Shown here in pieces: positions 38,142-46,650 of a stretch of 64,000 nt of DNA (within the stretch, counting starts at the first letter, position 1; the number at the start of each line of letters is the position of its first letter). The stretch is from Pseudomonas shirazensis. Lineage in GTDB: Bacteria; Pseudomonadota; Gammaproteobacteria; Pseudomonadales; Pseudomonadaceae. The stretch spans positions 1,439,001-1,503,000 of the forward strand of contig NZ_JABWRD020000001.1 of the NCBI RefSeq assembly GCF_014268785.2, written 5' to 3'. The position numbers and the translations under genes were made by a program. Under the pieces are notes generated by a model that saw only the letters and a list, made by a program, of their open reading frames with translations, was not told the DNA's origin and did not search any database.

Positions 38142-38891
38142 CTAAAGCTCCCGGCGCAACAGGTAAGTGTCCATGATCCAGCCTTTGCGTAGCCGTGCCT
38201 GTTCACGCACCGCGAGGATCTGCATCTTCATTTGCAACAACGGCCCTGCCAACAGGAGCTCGTCCACCGTGCCGAGGTAGGCGCCCCAGTAAATATGCAG
38301 TTGTGGGTCGTCGATATTGGCAAACGCGCACTGGCCATCAAGCATGACCAGCACATTGTCGATCTGCTGCACTGCGCCGAGCTGCCGCCCGGGAAGCACG
38401 GTCAGCGGCTCGCCAATGCGGTTCAGCGGGATCTGATGACGAGCTGCCAGGGCCTGAATGCTGCTAATGCCGGGGATCACTTCGAGTTGCAGTCGTGTAC
38501 CGCGCTGGCGTACCAGCTGGAGAATCCGCAACGTGCTGTCGTACAGGCTTGGCTCGCCCCACAGCAAAAAAGCACCCACGTCGTCCGGACCGAGCTCGTC
38601 ATCGATCAATCTTGCGTAGAGCGCTGCGCGCTGCTGATGCCAATCCTGTACGGCATCAATGTAATCGCTAGCAAATGCATCACGCTGCGGATCATCGACT
38701 TGCAGCACCCGGTAGTCGCCAGTGTGCAGGTAGCGCTCGAGAATTGCCCGGCGCATGCGCACCAGCTCATCAGAGCGGGCGCCCTTGTCGAGGACGAAGA
38801 ATACCGTGGCCCGTTTGAGCGCATCGACTGCCTCGAACGTCACCTGCCGCGGATCACCAGGGCCGATGCCGATCAATAACAACTGTTTCAT
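38142..38891 (-). CDS. cobF: Precorrin-6A synthase (deacetylating), CobF
   Basis: A 249-residue SAM-dependent methyltransferase of the tetrapyrrole family. The motifs are MKQLLLIGIGPGDPRQVTFEAVDAL, WGEPSLYDSTLRILQ, EVIPGISSIQALAARHQIPLNRIGEPLTVLPG and the CobF-typical C-terminus IYWGAYLGTVDELLLAGPL...LREQARLRKGWIMDTYLLRR. It makes the C1 methylation with loss of the acetyl group in aerobic cobalamin synthesis. It stands alone, away from other cob genes. Confidence 0.92.
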   Translation of the reverse strand: MKQLLLIGIGPGDPRQVTFEAVDALKRATVFFVLDKGARSDELVRMRRAILERYLHTGDYRVLQVDDPQRDAFASDYIDAVQDWHQQRAALYARLIDDELGPDDVGAFLLWGEPSLYDSTLRILQLVRQRGTRLQLEVIPGISSIQALAARHQIPLNRIGEPLTVLPGRQLGAVQQIDNVLVMLDGQCAFANIDDPQLHIYWGAYLGTVDELLLAGPLLQMKMQILAVREQARLRKGWIMDTYLLRREL

Positions 38892-39172
38892 TATTCGCTC
38901 CCGATCGGGGTTGCCGCCAGTGCCAGACCCTGAGTGTCGCCTTGAGCCGACACTAAGTCGAGCAGTTAAGGCTCTGGGGGAACAGCAAAAAAATCAACGT
39001 ACATAAAACTAGTAAAGTTCCCTGACTACTTGCAAAGTTTATGGTTTACCCTGGCGCCGCCGGCAACTACACTCGGGACTAGTGAACAGCACTATCCCCT
39101 GCGTGGCCGACGTTATATCTTCTTGCAATGTTCGTCACGTTTTGACGCAGTCGTATTTAAGGAGTGATGAAA

Positions 39173-39547
39173 GTGTCCAGACTTGCAGAGTTTCGCGCTG
39201 CCGAAAAAGCGCTTCAGGAACAGATCGCCCAACTCGAGGCGCTCAAGCAGGATGCCGGTCTCAAACGCGAAATCGAGTTCGAGCAAAAGCTGCTGGGCCT
39301 GATGAAGACTTACGAAAAGGGCCTGCGCGATATCGTCGCCATTCTTGACCCCAAGGGCAGCAGCAAACCGGCCGCGAAGGCATCCGGGGCAGCGCCAAAA
39401 CAGCAGCGCCGCGCCCGCGTGGTCAAGGTTTACGAGAATCCGCACACCGGCGAATTGATCGAAACCAAGGGCGGTAACCACCGCGGGCTTAAAGCCTGGA
39501 AAGAAGAATACGGCGCCAGCACTGTTGATGGTTGGTTGCGTCCATGA
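39173..39547 (+). CDS. MvaT/MvaU-family H-NS-like xenogeneic silencer
   Basis: A 124-residue protein, the normal length for the family. It has an N-terminal coiled-coil dimerisation region (SRLAEFRAAEKALQEQIAQLEALKQDAGLKREIEFEQKLLGLM), a linker rich in lysine and alanine, and a C-terminal AT-rich-DNA-binding domain (VYENPHTGELIETKGGNHRGLKAWKEEYG). The GTG at 39173 is chosen because AAGGAG lies eight bases upstream and the protein then begins at the conserved SRLAEF. In P. putida these proteins are called TurA-E. Such proteins silence AT-rich foreign DNA, which could include the island at 8.5-11.7 kb. Confidence 0.9.
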   Translation: MSRLAEFRAAEKALQEQIAQLEALKQDAGLKREIEFEQKLLGLMKTYEKGLRDIVAILDPKGSSKPAAKASGAAPKQQRRARVVKVYENPHTGELIETKGGNHRGLKAWKEEYGASTVDGWLRP

Positions 39548-39656
39548 AACATGGACATACACTTCACATTTTTTTCACAGCTTGTCGGCCATGATCATTT
39601 CCAGCTAACGGATTAGCGACCCCATCTGCGCCCGCACACGCGGGCCTCTAATTTCA

Positions 39657-39689
39657 GCGCCCTGCCCTCGTGCAGGGCGCTTTCATTTT
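39657..39689 (+). terminator. Intrinsic terminator downstream of the mvaT-like gene
   Basis: GCGCCCTGC (39657-39665), a six-base loop and GCAGGGCGC (39672-39680) are followed by TTTCATTTT. A second hairpin without a T-run, GCCCGC-ACAC-GCGGGC, lies at 39630-39645. Together they end the mvaT-like transcript before gloA. Confidence 0.75.
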
Positions 39690-39771
39690 GCCTCCGCGCT
39701 CACCTCCCGTATCATGGACGGCCTGTCTTACCGCTGGTGCCTGCGGGCCCGGCCTCGTCTCTGGAGCTTTC

Positions 39772-40293
39772 ATGAGCCTGAACGACCTCAACACCCTGCC
39801 TGGCGTTACTGCCCAAGCGGACCCTGCCACTGCGCAATTCGTTTTCAACCACACCATGCTGCGCGTCAAGGACATCGAGAAGTCGCTGGACTTCTATACC
39901 CGCGTGCTTGGTTTCAAACTGGTGGACAAGCGCGACTTCGTCGAAGCCAAGTTCAGCCTGTACTTCCTGGCGCTGGTTGACCCAGCGACAATTCCAGCTG
40001 ATGACGATGCGCGCCACCAGTGGATGAAGTCGATCCCTGGCGTACTTGAGTTGACGCATAACCACGGCACTGAACGTGATGCAGACTTCGCCTATCACGA
40101 TGGCAATACCGACCCGCGCGGTTTTGGCCATATCTGCGTTTCGGTGCCTGACGTAGTTGCGGCCTGCGAACGCTTCGAGGCCTTGCAGGTGCCGTTCCAG
40201 AAACGACTGAGCGACGGCCGCATGAACCATCTGGCCTTCATCAAAGACCCGGATGGTTACTGGGTCGAAGTGATTCAGCCAACGCCCTTATAA
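39772..40293 (+). CDS. gloA: Lactoylglutathione lyase (glyoxalase I)
   Basis: A 173-residue VOC-fold enzyme of the longer glyoxalase I type. Key segments are FNHTMLRVKDIEKSLDFYTRVLGFKLV (metal-binding area), LELTHNHGTE, GNTDPRGFGHICVSVPDV and the C-terminal AFIKDPDGYWVEVIQP with the conserved glutamate. It converts the methylglyoxal-glutathione hemithioacetal to S-lactoylglutathione. GGAG precedes the ATG at 39772. Confidence 0.94.
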   Translation: MSLNDLNTLPGVTAQADPATAQFVFNHTMLRVKDIEKSLDFYTRVLGFKLVDKRDFVEAKFSLYFLALVDPATIPADDDARHQWMKSIPGVLELTHNHGTERDADFAYHDGNTDPRGFGHICVSVPDVVAACERFEALQVPFQKRLSDGRMNHLAFIKDPDGYWVEVIQPTPL

Positions 40294-40303
40294 GTACAGC
40301 TAA

Positions 40304-41125
40304 CTAGGCGCCCCGCGCATAGGCAACTGCAGCGTCGATCTGCGCTGCAGTGGGGCGCACGCCGGTATACAGCACAAACTGCTCCAACGCTTGCAGGGCA
40401 ATCACCTCAAGCCCTGTGATGACCGGTTTGCCCAGTGCTTCGGCGCGGCAGATCAGTGGTGTGCGCGCCGGCATCGCCACGACGTCGAACACCCGCTCTG
40501 CCACTGCAATCGCGGTTTCCGGGAACGCCAGTTGCTCCGCCTCGGGGCCGCCGGCCATCCCTATCGGCGTTACATTGATCAGCATCGGCGGCGCCAGGTC
40601 GCCCAGTTCTGCCTGCCAGCGATAACCCAGCATGTCGGCCAGTTGCCGCCCAGCTTGTTCATTGCGGGCAACAATCAGCCCCTCACGAAAGCCGGCGTCA
40701 CTCAACGCACAGGCCACTGCCTTGGCCATGCCGCCGCTGCCGCGCAGCGCGAACGCGGTGCTTGGATCTACCTCATGTTTGGCCAACAATTGCTGCACGG
40801 CCAGATAATCGGTGTTGTAAGCCTTCAAGTAGCCGTTGCTGTTGACCAGTGTATTAACCGACTCGATGGCAGCCGCAGACGCATCAACCTCGTCGACCAA
40901 CGCCAGGCAAGCTTCCTTGAACGGCATCGACACACCGCAACCGCGAATCCCCAATGCGCGGATACCAGCCACCGCAGCGGGCAGATCATCTGTGGTCATG
41001 GCCTTGTAGTAGTAATCCAGGCCCAGCTGGTCATAAAGATGATTGTGAAAGCGCACGCCAAAGGTGCCGGGACGGCCGGCCAGGGAGATGCACAACTGCG
41101 TGTTTCTGCTGGGAATGTGACTCAT
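40304..41125 (-). CDS. Shikimate dehydrogenase-like protein
   Basis: A 273-residue AroE-fold protein with the lysine in GCGVSMPFKEACLALVDE, the aspartate in KAYNTDYLAVQQLL and a nucleotide loop LRGSGGMAKAVACAL. It differs from standard AroE (no GAGGA run), like the SDH-L group typified by Haemophilus HI0607, which has weak shikimate dehydrogenase activity. The true substrate is unknown. The ATG at 41123-41125 is taken as the start. It is convergent with gloA. Confidence 0.82.
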   Translation of the reverse strand: MSHIPSRNTQLCISLAGRPGTFGVRFHNHLYDQLGLDYYYKAMTTDDLPAAVAGIRALGIRGCGVSMPFKEACLALVDEVDASAAAIESVNTLVNSNGYLKAYNTDYLAVQQLLAKHEVDPSTAFALRGSGGMAKAVACALSDAGFREGLIVARNEQAGRQLADMLGYRWQAELGDLAPPMLINVTPIGMAGGPEAEQLAFPETAIAVAERVFDVVAMPARTPLICRAEALGKPVITGLEVIALQALEQFVLYTGVRPTAAQIDAAVAYARGA

Positions 41126-41362
41126 CAACTGCTCCGTTTGCCTGAGCTGAATCGTTGCTCCAGCGTACCAGAGGGCATTGCTTACACAACCTTTACCCTT
41201 TCCCGGCGCTCAGTTGACAGTAACAGCGGCCATAGTAGGAGCCATTGCGAAGCGTGGTCTCGACACTACTGTTGATAGAGCTGATGACCACTATTGAGGA
41301 AGTTGATTTCAAACGCCGTCAGCAGCTGGGTAAGGTTGGCGCACGTCTTACAGGAGGTCAGC

Positions 41363-41545
41363 ATGGCCACTATCCAGATCATGTCGGTTGTTGGTAGCGC
41401 AGTTCCTACTCGTTTGCGTGAGCAGGGGCTGCTGGCCTGCTGGTATCTAATGCGCAATGGCGAGCAGGTCAGCGGACCGCTGGCGTCCAAAGCGTGTGCG
41501 CTGGCAATGGCCGATCAGTTGCAGAGCGGCAGCTTGATGGCTTGA
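41363..41545 (+). CDS. Small conserved-looking protein of 60 residues
   Basis: MATIQIMSVVGSAVPTRLREQ begins the protein, followed by GLLACWYLMRNGEQVSGPLASKACALAMADQL. CAGGAGG six bases before the ATG, and a clean terminator 36 bases after the stop, support a real gene. There are no membrane segments. I do not recognise a family. The W-Y-x-x-x-NG-E-x-x-G-P-L pattern resembles small GYF-2-like (GY-x-NG-x-x-x-GP) folds, which is speculative. Confidence 0.6.
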   Translation: MATIQIMSVVGSAVPTRLREQGLLACWYLMRNGEQVSGPLASKACALAMADQLQSGSLMA

Positions 41546-41581
41546 ACGAATTTGTTGTGTGTTGCTCCTTGTGCCCTTGTT

Positions 41582-41608
41582 GCCCGCCGTTATTGGCGGG
41601 CTTTTTTT
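41582..41608 (+). terminator. Intrinsic terminator after the 60-residue gene
   Basis: GCCCGCC (41582-41588), a six-base loop, GGCGGGC (41595-41601) and seven Ts (41602-41608). Confidence 0.9.
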
Positions 41609-41625
41609 GCGGGCTGGGGCAGGCC

Positions 41626-41811
41626 TCAGACTGGATCTGGATGCTCGCTGGACACTGTGTTGTTCGCCTCTACGTCTGGCATTTCTTCGTCCAGGCCGGC
41701 ATCTTCATCTTCAGGCAGCGGGGGCATTGAGTCATGAGCCGTCTCGTTGTCGGTCTTGCCGCCTACGCCCTGCTGGGAGATGTTGCCAGGTGCTTTTTCG
41801 TCGATATCCAC
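41626..41811 (-). CDS. Small acidic protein, unknown function
   Basis: 61 residues from a GTG at 41809-41811 with GAGG eight bases upstream. The frame is open to another GTG at 41901. The product is acidic and has a low-complexity stretch (SMPPLPEDEDAGLDEEMPDVEAN), with no membrane segment. It follows the small membrane protein gene at 41933 on the same strand. Ordered codon use and the acidic pattern suggest a real but disordered protein. It may still be a chance frame. Confidence 0.5.
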   Translation of the reverse strand: MDIDEKAPGNISQQGVGGKTDNETAHDSMPPLPEDEDAGLDEEMPDVEANNTVSSEHPDPV

Positions 41812-41932
41812 AGCACTACCCTCGTCGATGCACAGATGCTCTGTGCCTAGACGTGAGAGCAGCGCCACCGACGCAAGTGCCCACGACAAGACCAACGGCA
41901 CACCTGCTCAGCTCGATGTTTCTCGGCCCTGC

Positions 41933-42130
41933 TCACTTCGAGCCATCGTTATTGCTCCCACGCTTACGCCGAACCGCCTGCAGCAACAGAACAGCGCTGG
42001 GGATCAGCAGACCGACCGCAGTCCAGCTAAACGCAGGCTGGCCAGACGCGCCCACAGCAGCGAAGACAATGCCGATTACCAGCATCGATCCGCCTGCTGC
42101 GTAGAAAGGGATAGTGTTGTCCTTGCGCAT
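41933..42130 (-). CDS. Small two-segment membrane protein
   Basis: 65 residues: MRKDNTIPFYAAGGSMLVIGIVFAAVGASG, then FSWTAVGLLIPSAVLLLQAVRRKR, with a basic tail. Two hydrophobic stretches and flanking charges predict a hairpin in the inner membrane. AAGGAGG lies before the ATG at 42128-42130, so the frame to 42163 is not needed. I recognise no family. Confidence 0.72.
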   Translation of the reverse strand: MRKDNTIPFYAAGGSMLVIGIVFAAVGASGQPAFSWTAVGLLIPSAVLLLQAVRRKRGSNNDGSK

Positions 42131-42405
42131 GGGTATCCTCCTTAAAGTGCCGTATTGAATCATGAATCCGGAGATTGCTCATTAAACGCTGCAATGAGGC
42201 TGCGAAGCAGTCCTGATGAGGAGTAAATGCACCCGCCCGTTGTAACTGTTCCAGGTAACACATCGCGCCAGGATTAAAATTCGTTCACCTTGCGCCCTTT
42301 AGTCATAAGGCATTCGACACGCTTTCAGCCATACTCCACAATGCAGCGGTTTTTGGGGAAAACCCTGCAAAGCCAACGACATACCTCCTTTTAGTGAGCC
42401 TCAAC

Positions 42406-43326
42406 GTGAAAACTTCTCTGTCCATCCTCAGCCTGCTGCTGTTGCTCACTGGAACTTCGACCCTCGCAACTACCGCTGCCGCTGCCCCGCCGCCGAGCCA
42501 GGCTCAGCGCGATCCGGCCAAACTGCACCTGGCCTCGGGCAGCGCGCTGCTGATCGACCTCAACAGCAACAAGGAGCTGTACGCAAGCCATGCCGACCGG
42601 GTGGTGCCGATTGCCTCGGTGACCAAACTGATGACGGCCATGGTAGTGCTTGATGCAAAGCTGCCTATGGACGAGCAGTTGACCATGACCATCGCCAACA
42701 ACCCGGAAATGAAGGGTGTGTACTCGCGGGTACGCCTGGGTAGCCAGCTCGATCGTCGCGAGACCTTGCTGATCACTTTGATGTCGTCGGAAAACCGCGC
42801 AGCCAACAGCCTCGCCAACCACTACCCAGGCGGCTATGGCGCCTTTATCAAGGCCATGAACGCCAAGGCGCGCAGCCTTGGCATGAGCCATACCCGCTAT
42901 GTCGAGCCTACAGGCCTGTCGACGCTGAACGTGTCGACCGCACGCGACCTTGGCAAGCTGCTGTTGGCATCGCGCAAGTACCCGTTGTTGAGCGACTTGT
43001 CGACCACTCGCGAAAAGACCGTGGCGTTTCGCAAGCCTAACTACACACTGGGCTTTCGCAACACTGACCATCTGGTCAACAAGAGCAACTGGGACATCAA
43101 GCTGACCAAGACGGGCTTCACCAATGAAGCCGGGCACTGCCTGGTGCTTCTGACCCGGATGGACAACCGCCCCGTGGCGATGGTGATTCTGGATGCCTTC
43201 GGCAAGTACACCCACTTCGCCGACGCCAGCCGCATGCGTCAGTGGCTGGAAACCGGTGCGACCAAACCTGCACCGGCCGTGGCCATGCAATACAAAGCGG
43301 AGCGACGCAAGGTCGTTGCCGACTGA
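42406..43326 (+). CDS. pbpG: D-alanyl-D-alanine endopeptidase (PBP7, PbpG)
   Basis: A 306-residue peptidase S11 protein with a signal peptide ([19 protein letters not shown]), the serine motif [12 protein letters not shown]-x-N as [17 protein letters not shown] and the KTG motif [15 protein letters not shown]. Relatives cut D-Ala-meso-DAP crosslinks in peptidoglycan. The start is uncertain: the GTG at 42406 begins the signal sequence best, while another GTG lies at 42394. The 275 bp upstream hold only a promoter region as far as I can see. Confidence 0.9.
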   Translation: MKTSLSILSLLLLLTGTSTLATTAAAAPPPSQAQRDPAKLHLASGSALLIDLNSNKELYASHADRVVPIASVTKLMTAMVVLDAKLPMDEQLTMTIANNPEMKGVYSRVRLGSQLDRRETLLITLMSSENRAANSLANHYPGGYGAFIKAMNAKARSLGMSHTRYVEPTGLSTLNVSTARDLGKLLLASRKYPLLSDLSTTREKTVAFRKPNYTLGFRNTDHLVNKSNWDIKLTKTGFTNEAGHCLVLLTRMDNRPVAMVILDAFGKYTHFADASRMRQWLETGATKPAPAVAMQYKAERRKVVAD

Positions 43327-43371
43327 GCCTGACGCTTCAGGGCGACGCCAGGCCAACCGCCGGGCGTCGCC

Positions 43372-43800
43372 TCAGGCCTGAGTATTGACCGCACCGCCGG
43401 CGCTGCTGCCACCGGTCTTGGTCAGGGCTTCGAGCAACTGCGCGGTCGCCGCCATGACCTGGCCGGTCAGCGTGCTGACGCTGGCTTGCTTGGCGCTAAT
43501 CAAAGCGATCATCGCACCATCATCTGTGTCTTTAGCCATCATCTCGGCCAATTGCTTCTGCTCTTCGGCGAGCTGTTTTTGCAGTTGCTTAATAAGTTCG
43601 CGCAGTTGCTTGATGTGCGGCGGCTCGCTGCTGTCCGAGCCGCTATCTGCTTGTGCCGCCTTGGCGCCGCCAGCGACTTTTGACAGGTCGACAGGCATGG
43701 CGCCGCCCTTCTCGACCTGCTCGACGTCCTCACGGTTGGTTTTGCCGGCGACTTGCGCCGAAGCAGCGCTAGCGATCGAGATGCCTGTAACTGTAACCAT
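43372..43800 (-). CDS. FlxA-like coiled-coil protein
   Basis: 142 residues with no signal peptide or membrane segment. The centre is a strong coiled coil rich in Q, L and E (HIKQLRELIKQLQKQLAEEQKQLAEMMAK), followed by a helical alanine-rich part and a low-complexity C-terminus. It resembles FlxA-like proteins of pseudomonads, whose function is unknown. It is convergent with pbpG and divergent from pvdA. Confidence 0.65.
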   Translation of the reverse strand: MVTVTGISIASAASAQVAGKTNREDVEQVEKGGAMPVDLSKVAGGAKAAQADSGSDSSEPPHIKQLRELIKQLQKQLAEEQKQLAEMMAKDTDDGAMIALISAKQASVSTLTGQVMAATAQLLEALTKTGGSSAGGAVNTQA

Positions 43801-43896
43801 GTTGCGTACCTGCCCTGAAGTGGTCCTTGCGTTAACCAGGTTATCGGCCGCGCGCAGCAGATCTTGAAGTGGGCAGCACCTGCGCTGCAGGCTGGC

Positions 43897-43920
43897 TAAA
43901 TTCCCTCAAAGCTGGCTCGT
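43897..43920 (+). promoter_or_regulatory. PvdS iron-starvation promoter box of pvdA
   Basis: TAAAT at 43897-43901 and CGT at 43918-43920 are separated by exactly 16 bases, the layout of promoters used by the sigma factor PvdS. It lies 73 bases before the pvdA start. Confidence 0.8.
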
Positions 43921-43992
43921 TCCAAACTGTGTAGAAGGCGCAGGGGCCAAACTCCGGCGCGCCTGTTCATTCGAACTTCAGGGAACGCAGCC

Positions 43993-45321
43993 ATGAGCCA
44001 GACCCCAGAAACAGTCAAAGATGTGATCGGCGTGGGTTTCGGCCCCTCCAACCTGGCCTTGGCCATCGCCCTGGAAGAACTCGCCCAGAGCCAGGGCCAT
44101 GCCCTGGACGCCCTGTTCATCGACAAGCAGCAAGACTACCGCTGGCACGGCGATACGCTGGCCACCCAGAGCGAGTTGCAGATCTCCTTCCTCAAGGACC
44201 TGGTGTCGCTGCGCACCCCTACCAGTCCGTACAGCTTCGTCAATTACCTGCACCAGAAGCAGCGCCTGGCCGACTTCATCAACCTCGGCACCTTTTACCC
44301 GTGCCGGTTGGAGTACAACGACTACCTGCGCTGGGCCGCCGAGCATTTTGCCGAGCAGGCCGTGTACGGCGAAGAAGTACTGCGCATCGAACCGGAACTG
44401 CACGCTGGCCGGGTCGAGCACCTGCGGCTGGTCTCGCGCGACGGTCAGGGCCGTGAGTACAGCCGGCGCACGCGTTCGGTAGTAATTGGTAGCGGCGGCA
44501 CGCCGAAAATCCCGGAGAAATTCGCCGGGTTCAAGGACGACAAGCGCGTCTTCCACCACTCCCGCTACATCACCGGCCTGGCCAAACTGCCCTGTGCCGA
44601 AGGCAAGCCGATGCGCATCGCGGTGATCGGTTCCGGGCAAAGCGCCGCCGAGGCCTTCATCGACCTCAACGACAGCTACCCATCGGTCAAGGTCGATATG
44701 ATCCTGCGAGCCACTGCGCTCAAGCCTGCCGATGACAGTCCTTTCGTCAACGAGATCTTTGCCCCCGACTACACCGACCTCGTCTACAACGAGCCTGCCG
44801 AACTGCGCAGCAAGCTGATCGGCGAATACCACAACACCAACTATTCAGTGGTCGACCTCGACCTAATCGACCGCATCTACGGCATCCTCTACCGGCAGAA
44901 GGTCTCCCACCAGTATCGCCACAACGTACTGTGCCGGCGCAACGTGGATGCGGTCGTAGCCACTGCCGATGGCATCGAGCTGACCCTGCGCGACCTCGCC
45001 ACCGGCCTGCAACAGACTCACCGCTATGACGCGGTGATCCTCGCCACCGGCTACGAACGCCGTTCGCACCGAGAACTGCTGGCGCCGCTGCAGGGCTATC
45101 TGGACGACTTCAGTGCCGATCGCAACTATCGAGTCCTGGCCAGCCCGGACATGCACGCCTCGGTGTACCTGCAAGGCTTCTGCGAAACCACTCATGGCCT
45201 GAGCGATACGTTGCTGTCGGTGCTGCCCGCCCGTGCCGCGGAAATCGGCCAGGCGCTCTATCAGGACCTCGCCCAGCGCTGTGCCCGCCCGGCGGTAATG
45301 GCCGCCGCGAGCAACGCCTGA
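43993..45321 (+). CDS. pvdA: L-ornithine N5-monooxygenase PvdA
   Basis: A 442-residue flavoprotein with FAD motif GVGFGPSNLALAIAL (residues 13-27), WHGDTLATQSELQISFLKDLVSLRTPTSPYSFVNYL in the substrate region, NADPH motif IAVIGSGQSAAEAF near 210-225 and the ATGYERR segment near 350. It hydroxylates ornithine, the first step toward the hydroxamate groups of pyoverdine. A PvdS box lies upstream. The fpv operon for iron release follows on the same strand after 129 bp. Confidence 0.96.
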   Translation: MSQTPETVKDVIGVGFGPSNLALAIALEELAQSQGHALDALFIDKQQDYRWHGDTLATQSELQISFLKDLVSLRTPTSPYSFVNYLHQKQRLADFINLGTFYPCRLEYNDYLRWAAEHFAEQAVYGEEVLRIEPELHAGRVEHLRLVSRDGQGREYSRRTRSVVIGSGGTPKIPEKFAGFKDDKRVFHHSRYITGLAKLPCAEGKPMRIAVIGSGQSAAEAFIDLNDSYPSVKVDMILRATALKPADDSPFVNEIFAPDYTDLVYNEPAELRSKLIGEYHNTNYSVVDLDLIDRIYGILYRQKVSHQYRHNVLCRRNVDAVVATADGIELTLRDLATGLQQTHRYDAVILATGYERRSHRELLAPLQGYLDDFSADRNYRVLASPDMHASVYLQGFCETTHGLSDTLLSVLPARAAEIGQALYQDLAQRCARPAVMAAASNA

Positions 45322-45368
45322 GGGTACAGAACACCTTCTGAAATATCTGGTTGCATTTAAAAAGGCAG

Positions 45369-45387
45369 GATTTTCATTCTCATTCGT
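45369..45387. promoter_or_regulatory. Candidate Fur box upstream of fpvG
   Basis: Read on the minus strand, this 19-mer matches the Fur consensus at 12 of 19 positions, with the core AATGAGAAT. It lies about 65 bases before fpvG, consistent with iron-repressed transcription separate from pvdA. Confidence 0.55.
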
Positions 45388-45450
45388 CTTTATTAATGCA
45401 GCCTTACACGGTTGAGCATGCGTTCGACCCTTATTTTCAGAAGATGACCG

Positions 45451-46650
45451 ATGGCCCAATCTACGAAAAAGTCCAAGTCCAAGCTGTGGTTCCTCGTCCA
45501 CAGCTGGCTCGCCCTGCCGATCTGGTTCTTTGTCCTGATCGTCTGCTTCACCGGCATGCTGGCCGTGGTCAGCCAGGAGATCGTCTGGCTGGCCAACTCT
45601 GACGTGCGCGCGAGCAAACCCAGCGACGGCGCCGAGCGGCTGAGCTTTCAGCAGATCATCGACGCCCTGCACAAGGCCGAGCCGGACATGGCCGTGCGCA
45701 TGCTGGTGCAGCCTGAGGGTTCGCACTTTGCCCTCGCCGCCAGCGTCACCAACCCGGATGGCACCACCCCAACCCTGTACGTCAACCCGTACACCGGGGT
45801 GATCCAGGGCAAGGCGCCGGACTTCAACTTCGAAGCCTTCACCCGCGCCCTGCACGGCTGGTGGCTGGTGCCGTTCACCAACGGCTACAGCTGGGGCTGG
45901 TACCTGGTATCGCTGCTAGGCCTGCCGATGCTGGCCTCGCTGGTGACGGGCCTTGTGGTGTACAAAAAGTTCTGGCGCGGCTTTTTCAAGCCGGTGCGCA
46001 GCGGCCACGGCTCGCGGATCTTCTGGGGTGACGTACACCGGCTGGCGGGGGTCTGGTCGATCTGGTTCATCACGGTGATTTCGATTACCGGTATATGGTT
46101 CCTGATCCAGGCCATCCTCGGTGACAACCATATAACCATCTCCAGCGAGCCGATCGTGCCGGTGATTGCCCGCGAAGACGTGCCGCTGACTGCCGACGGC
46201 AGCCCGGCACCGCGGATCGACCTGGATGCAGCGGCGCGCATCGCCACCGAGGCCATTCCCGGCCTGGAGATCACCTTCATCAGCCTGCCCAGCACAGCTT
46301 ACAGCCATGTCGAAATGGGTGGCCGCGGCTGGTACCCGCTGATGTTCCAGACCGCATCGGTCAACCCCTACACCAGCAATGTCGACAGCAAGTTCCTGCT
46401 CGAAGACCGCTCCGCACTGGAGTTCGTCACCGAGTCGATGCGTCCACTGCACACCGGCGACTTCGGCGGCCTGGCGATCAAGCTGATCTGGTTCTTCTTC
46501 GGCCTGGTGTTGACCCTGATGGTACTCAGCGGGCTGTTGATCTGGACCAAGCGCACCGCCCAGGCCACCGCCGCAGCGCTCAAGCGCACCGATCGAGTCG
46601 CGCGCGCGCAACCGGCACGCAGTGAAACTTCAGTGGAGGCGCAGCCATGA
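45451..46650 (+). CDS. fpvG: FpvG: inner-membrane ferripyoverdine reductase (PepSY-TM)
   Basis: A 399-residue PepSY-associated membrane protein. The first segment (LWFLVHSWLALPIWFFVLIVCFTGMLAVVSQE) is followed by a periplasmic domain, two more segments (YLVSLLGLPMLASLVTGLVVYKKFW and VWSIWFITVISITGIWFLIQ), a second periplasmic domain and a last segment (LIWFFFGLVLTLMVLSGLLIW). FpvG of P. aeruginosa reduces Fe(III)-pyoverdine in the periplasm. The gene order fpvG-H-J-K-C-D-E-F is the same as in P. aeruginosa, which supports the name. It overlaps fpvH by four bases. Confidence 0.9.
   Translation: MAQSTKKSKSKLWFLVHSWLALPIWFFVLIVCFTGMLAVVSQEIVWLANSDVRASKPSDGAERLSFQQIIDALHKAEPDMAVRMLVQPEGSHFALAASVTNPDGTTPTLYVNPYTGVIQGKAPDFNFEAFTRALHGWWLVPFTNGYSWGWYLVSLLGLPMLASLVTGLVVYKKFWRGFFKPVRSGHGSRIFWGDVHRLAGVWSIWFITVISITGIWFLIQAILGDNHITISSEPIVPVIAREDVPLTADGSPAPRIDLDAAARIATEAIPGLEITFISLPSTAYSHVEMGGRGWYPLMFQTASVNPYTSNVDSKFLLEDRSALEFVTESMRPLHTGDFGGLAIKLIWFFFGLVLTLMVLSGLLIWTKRTAQATAAALKRTDRVARAQPARSETSVEAQP

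Noticed and set aside
41284..41397. A 37-codon frame just before the 60-residue gene (MTTIEEVDFKRRQQLGK...)
   Set aside because: It has only a weak ribosome-binding site and overlaps the start of a better supported gene. A leader peptide is possible but not supported.
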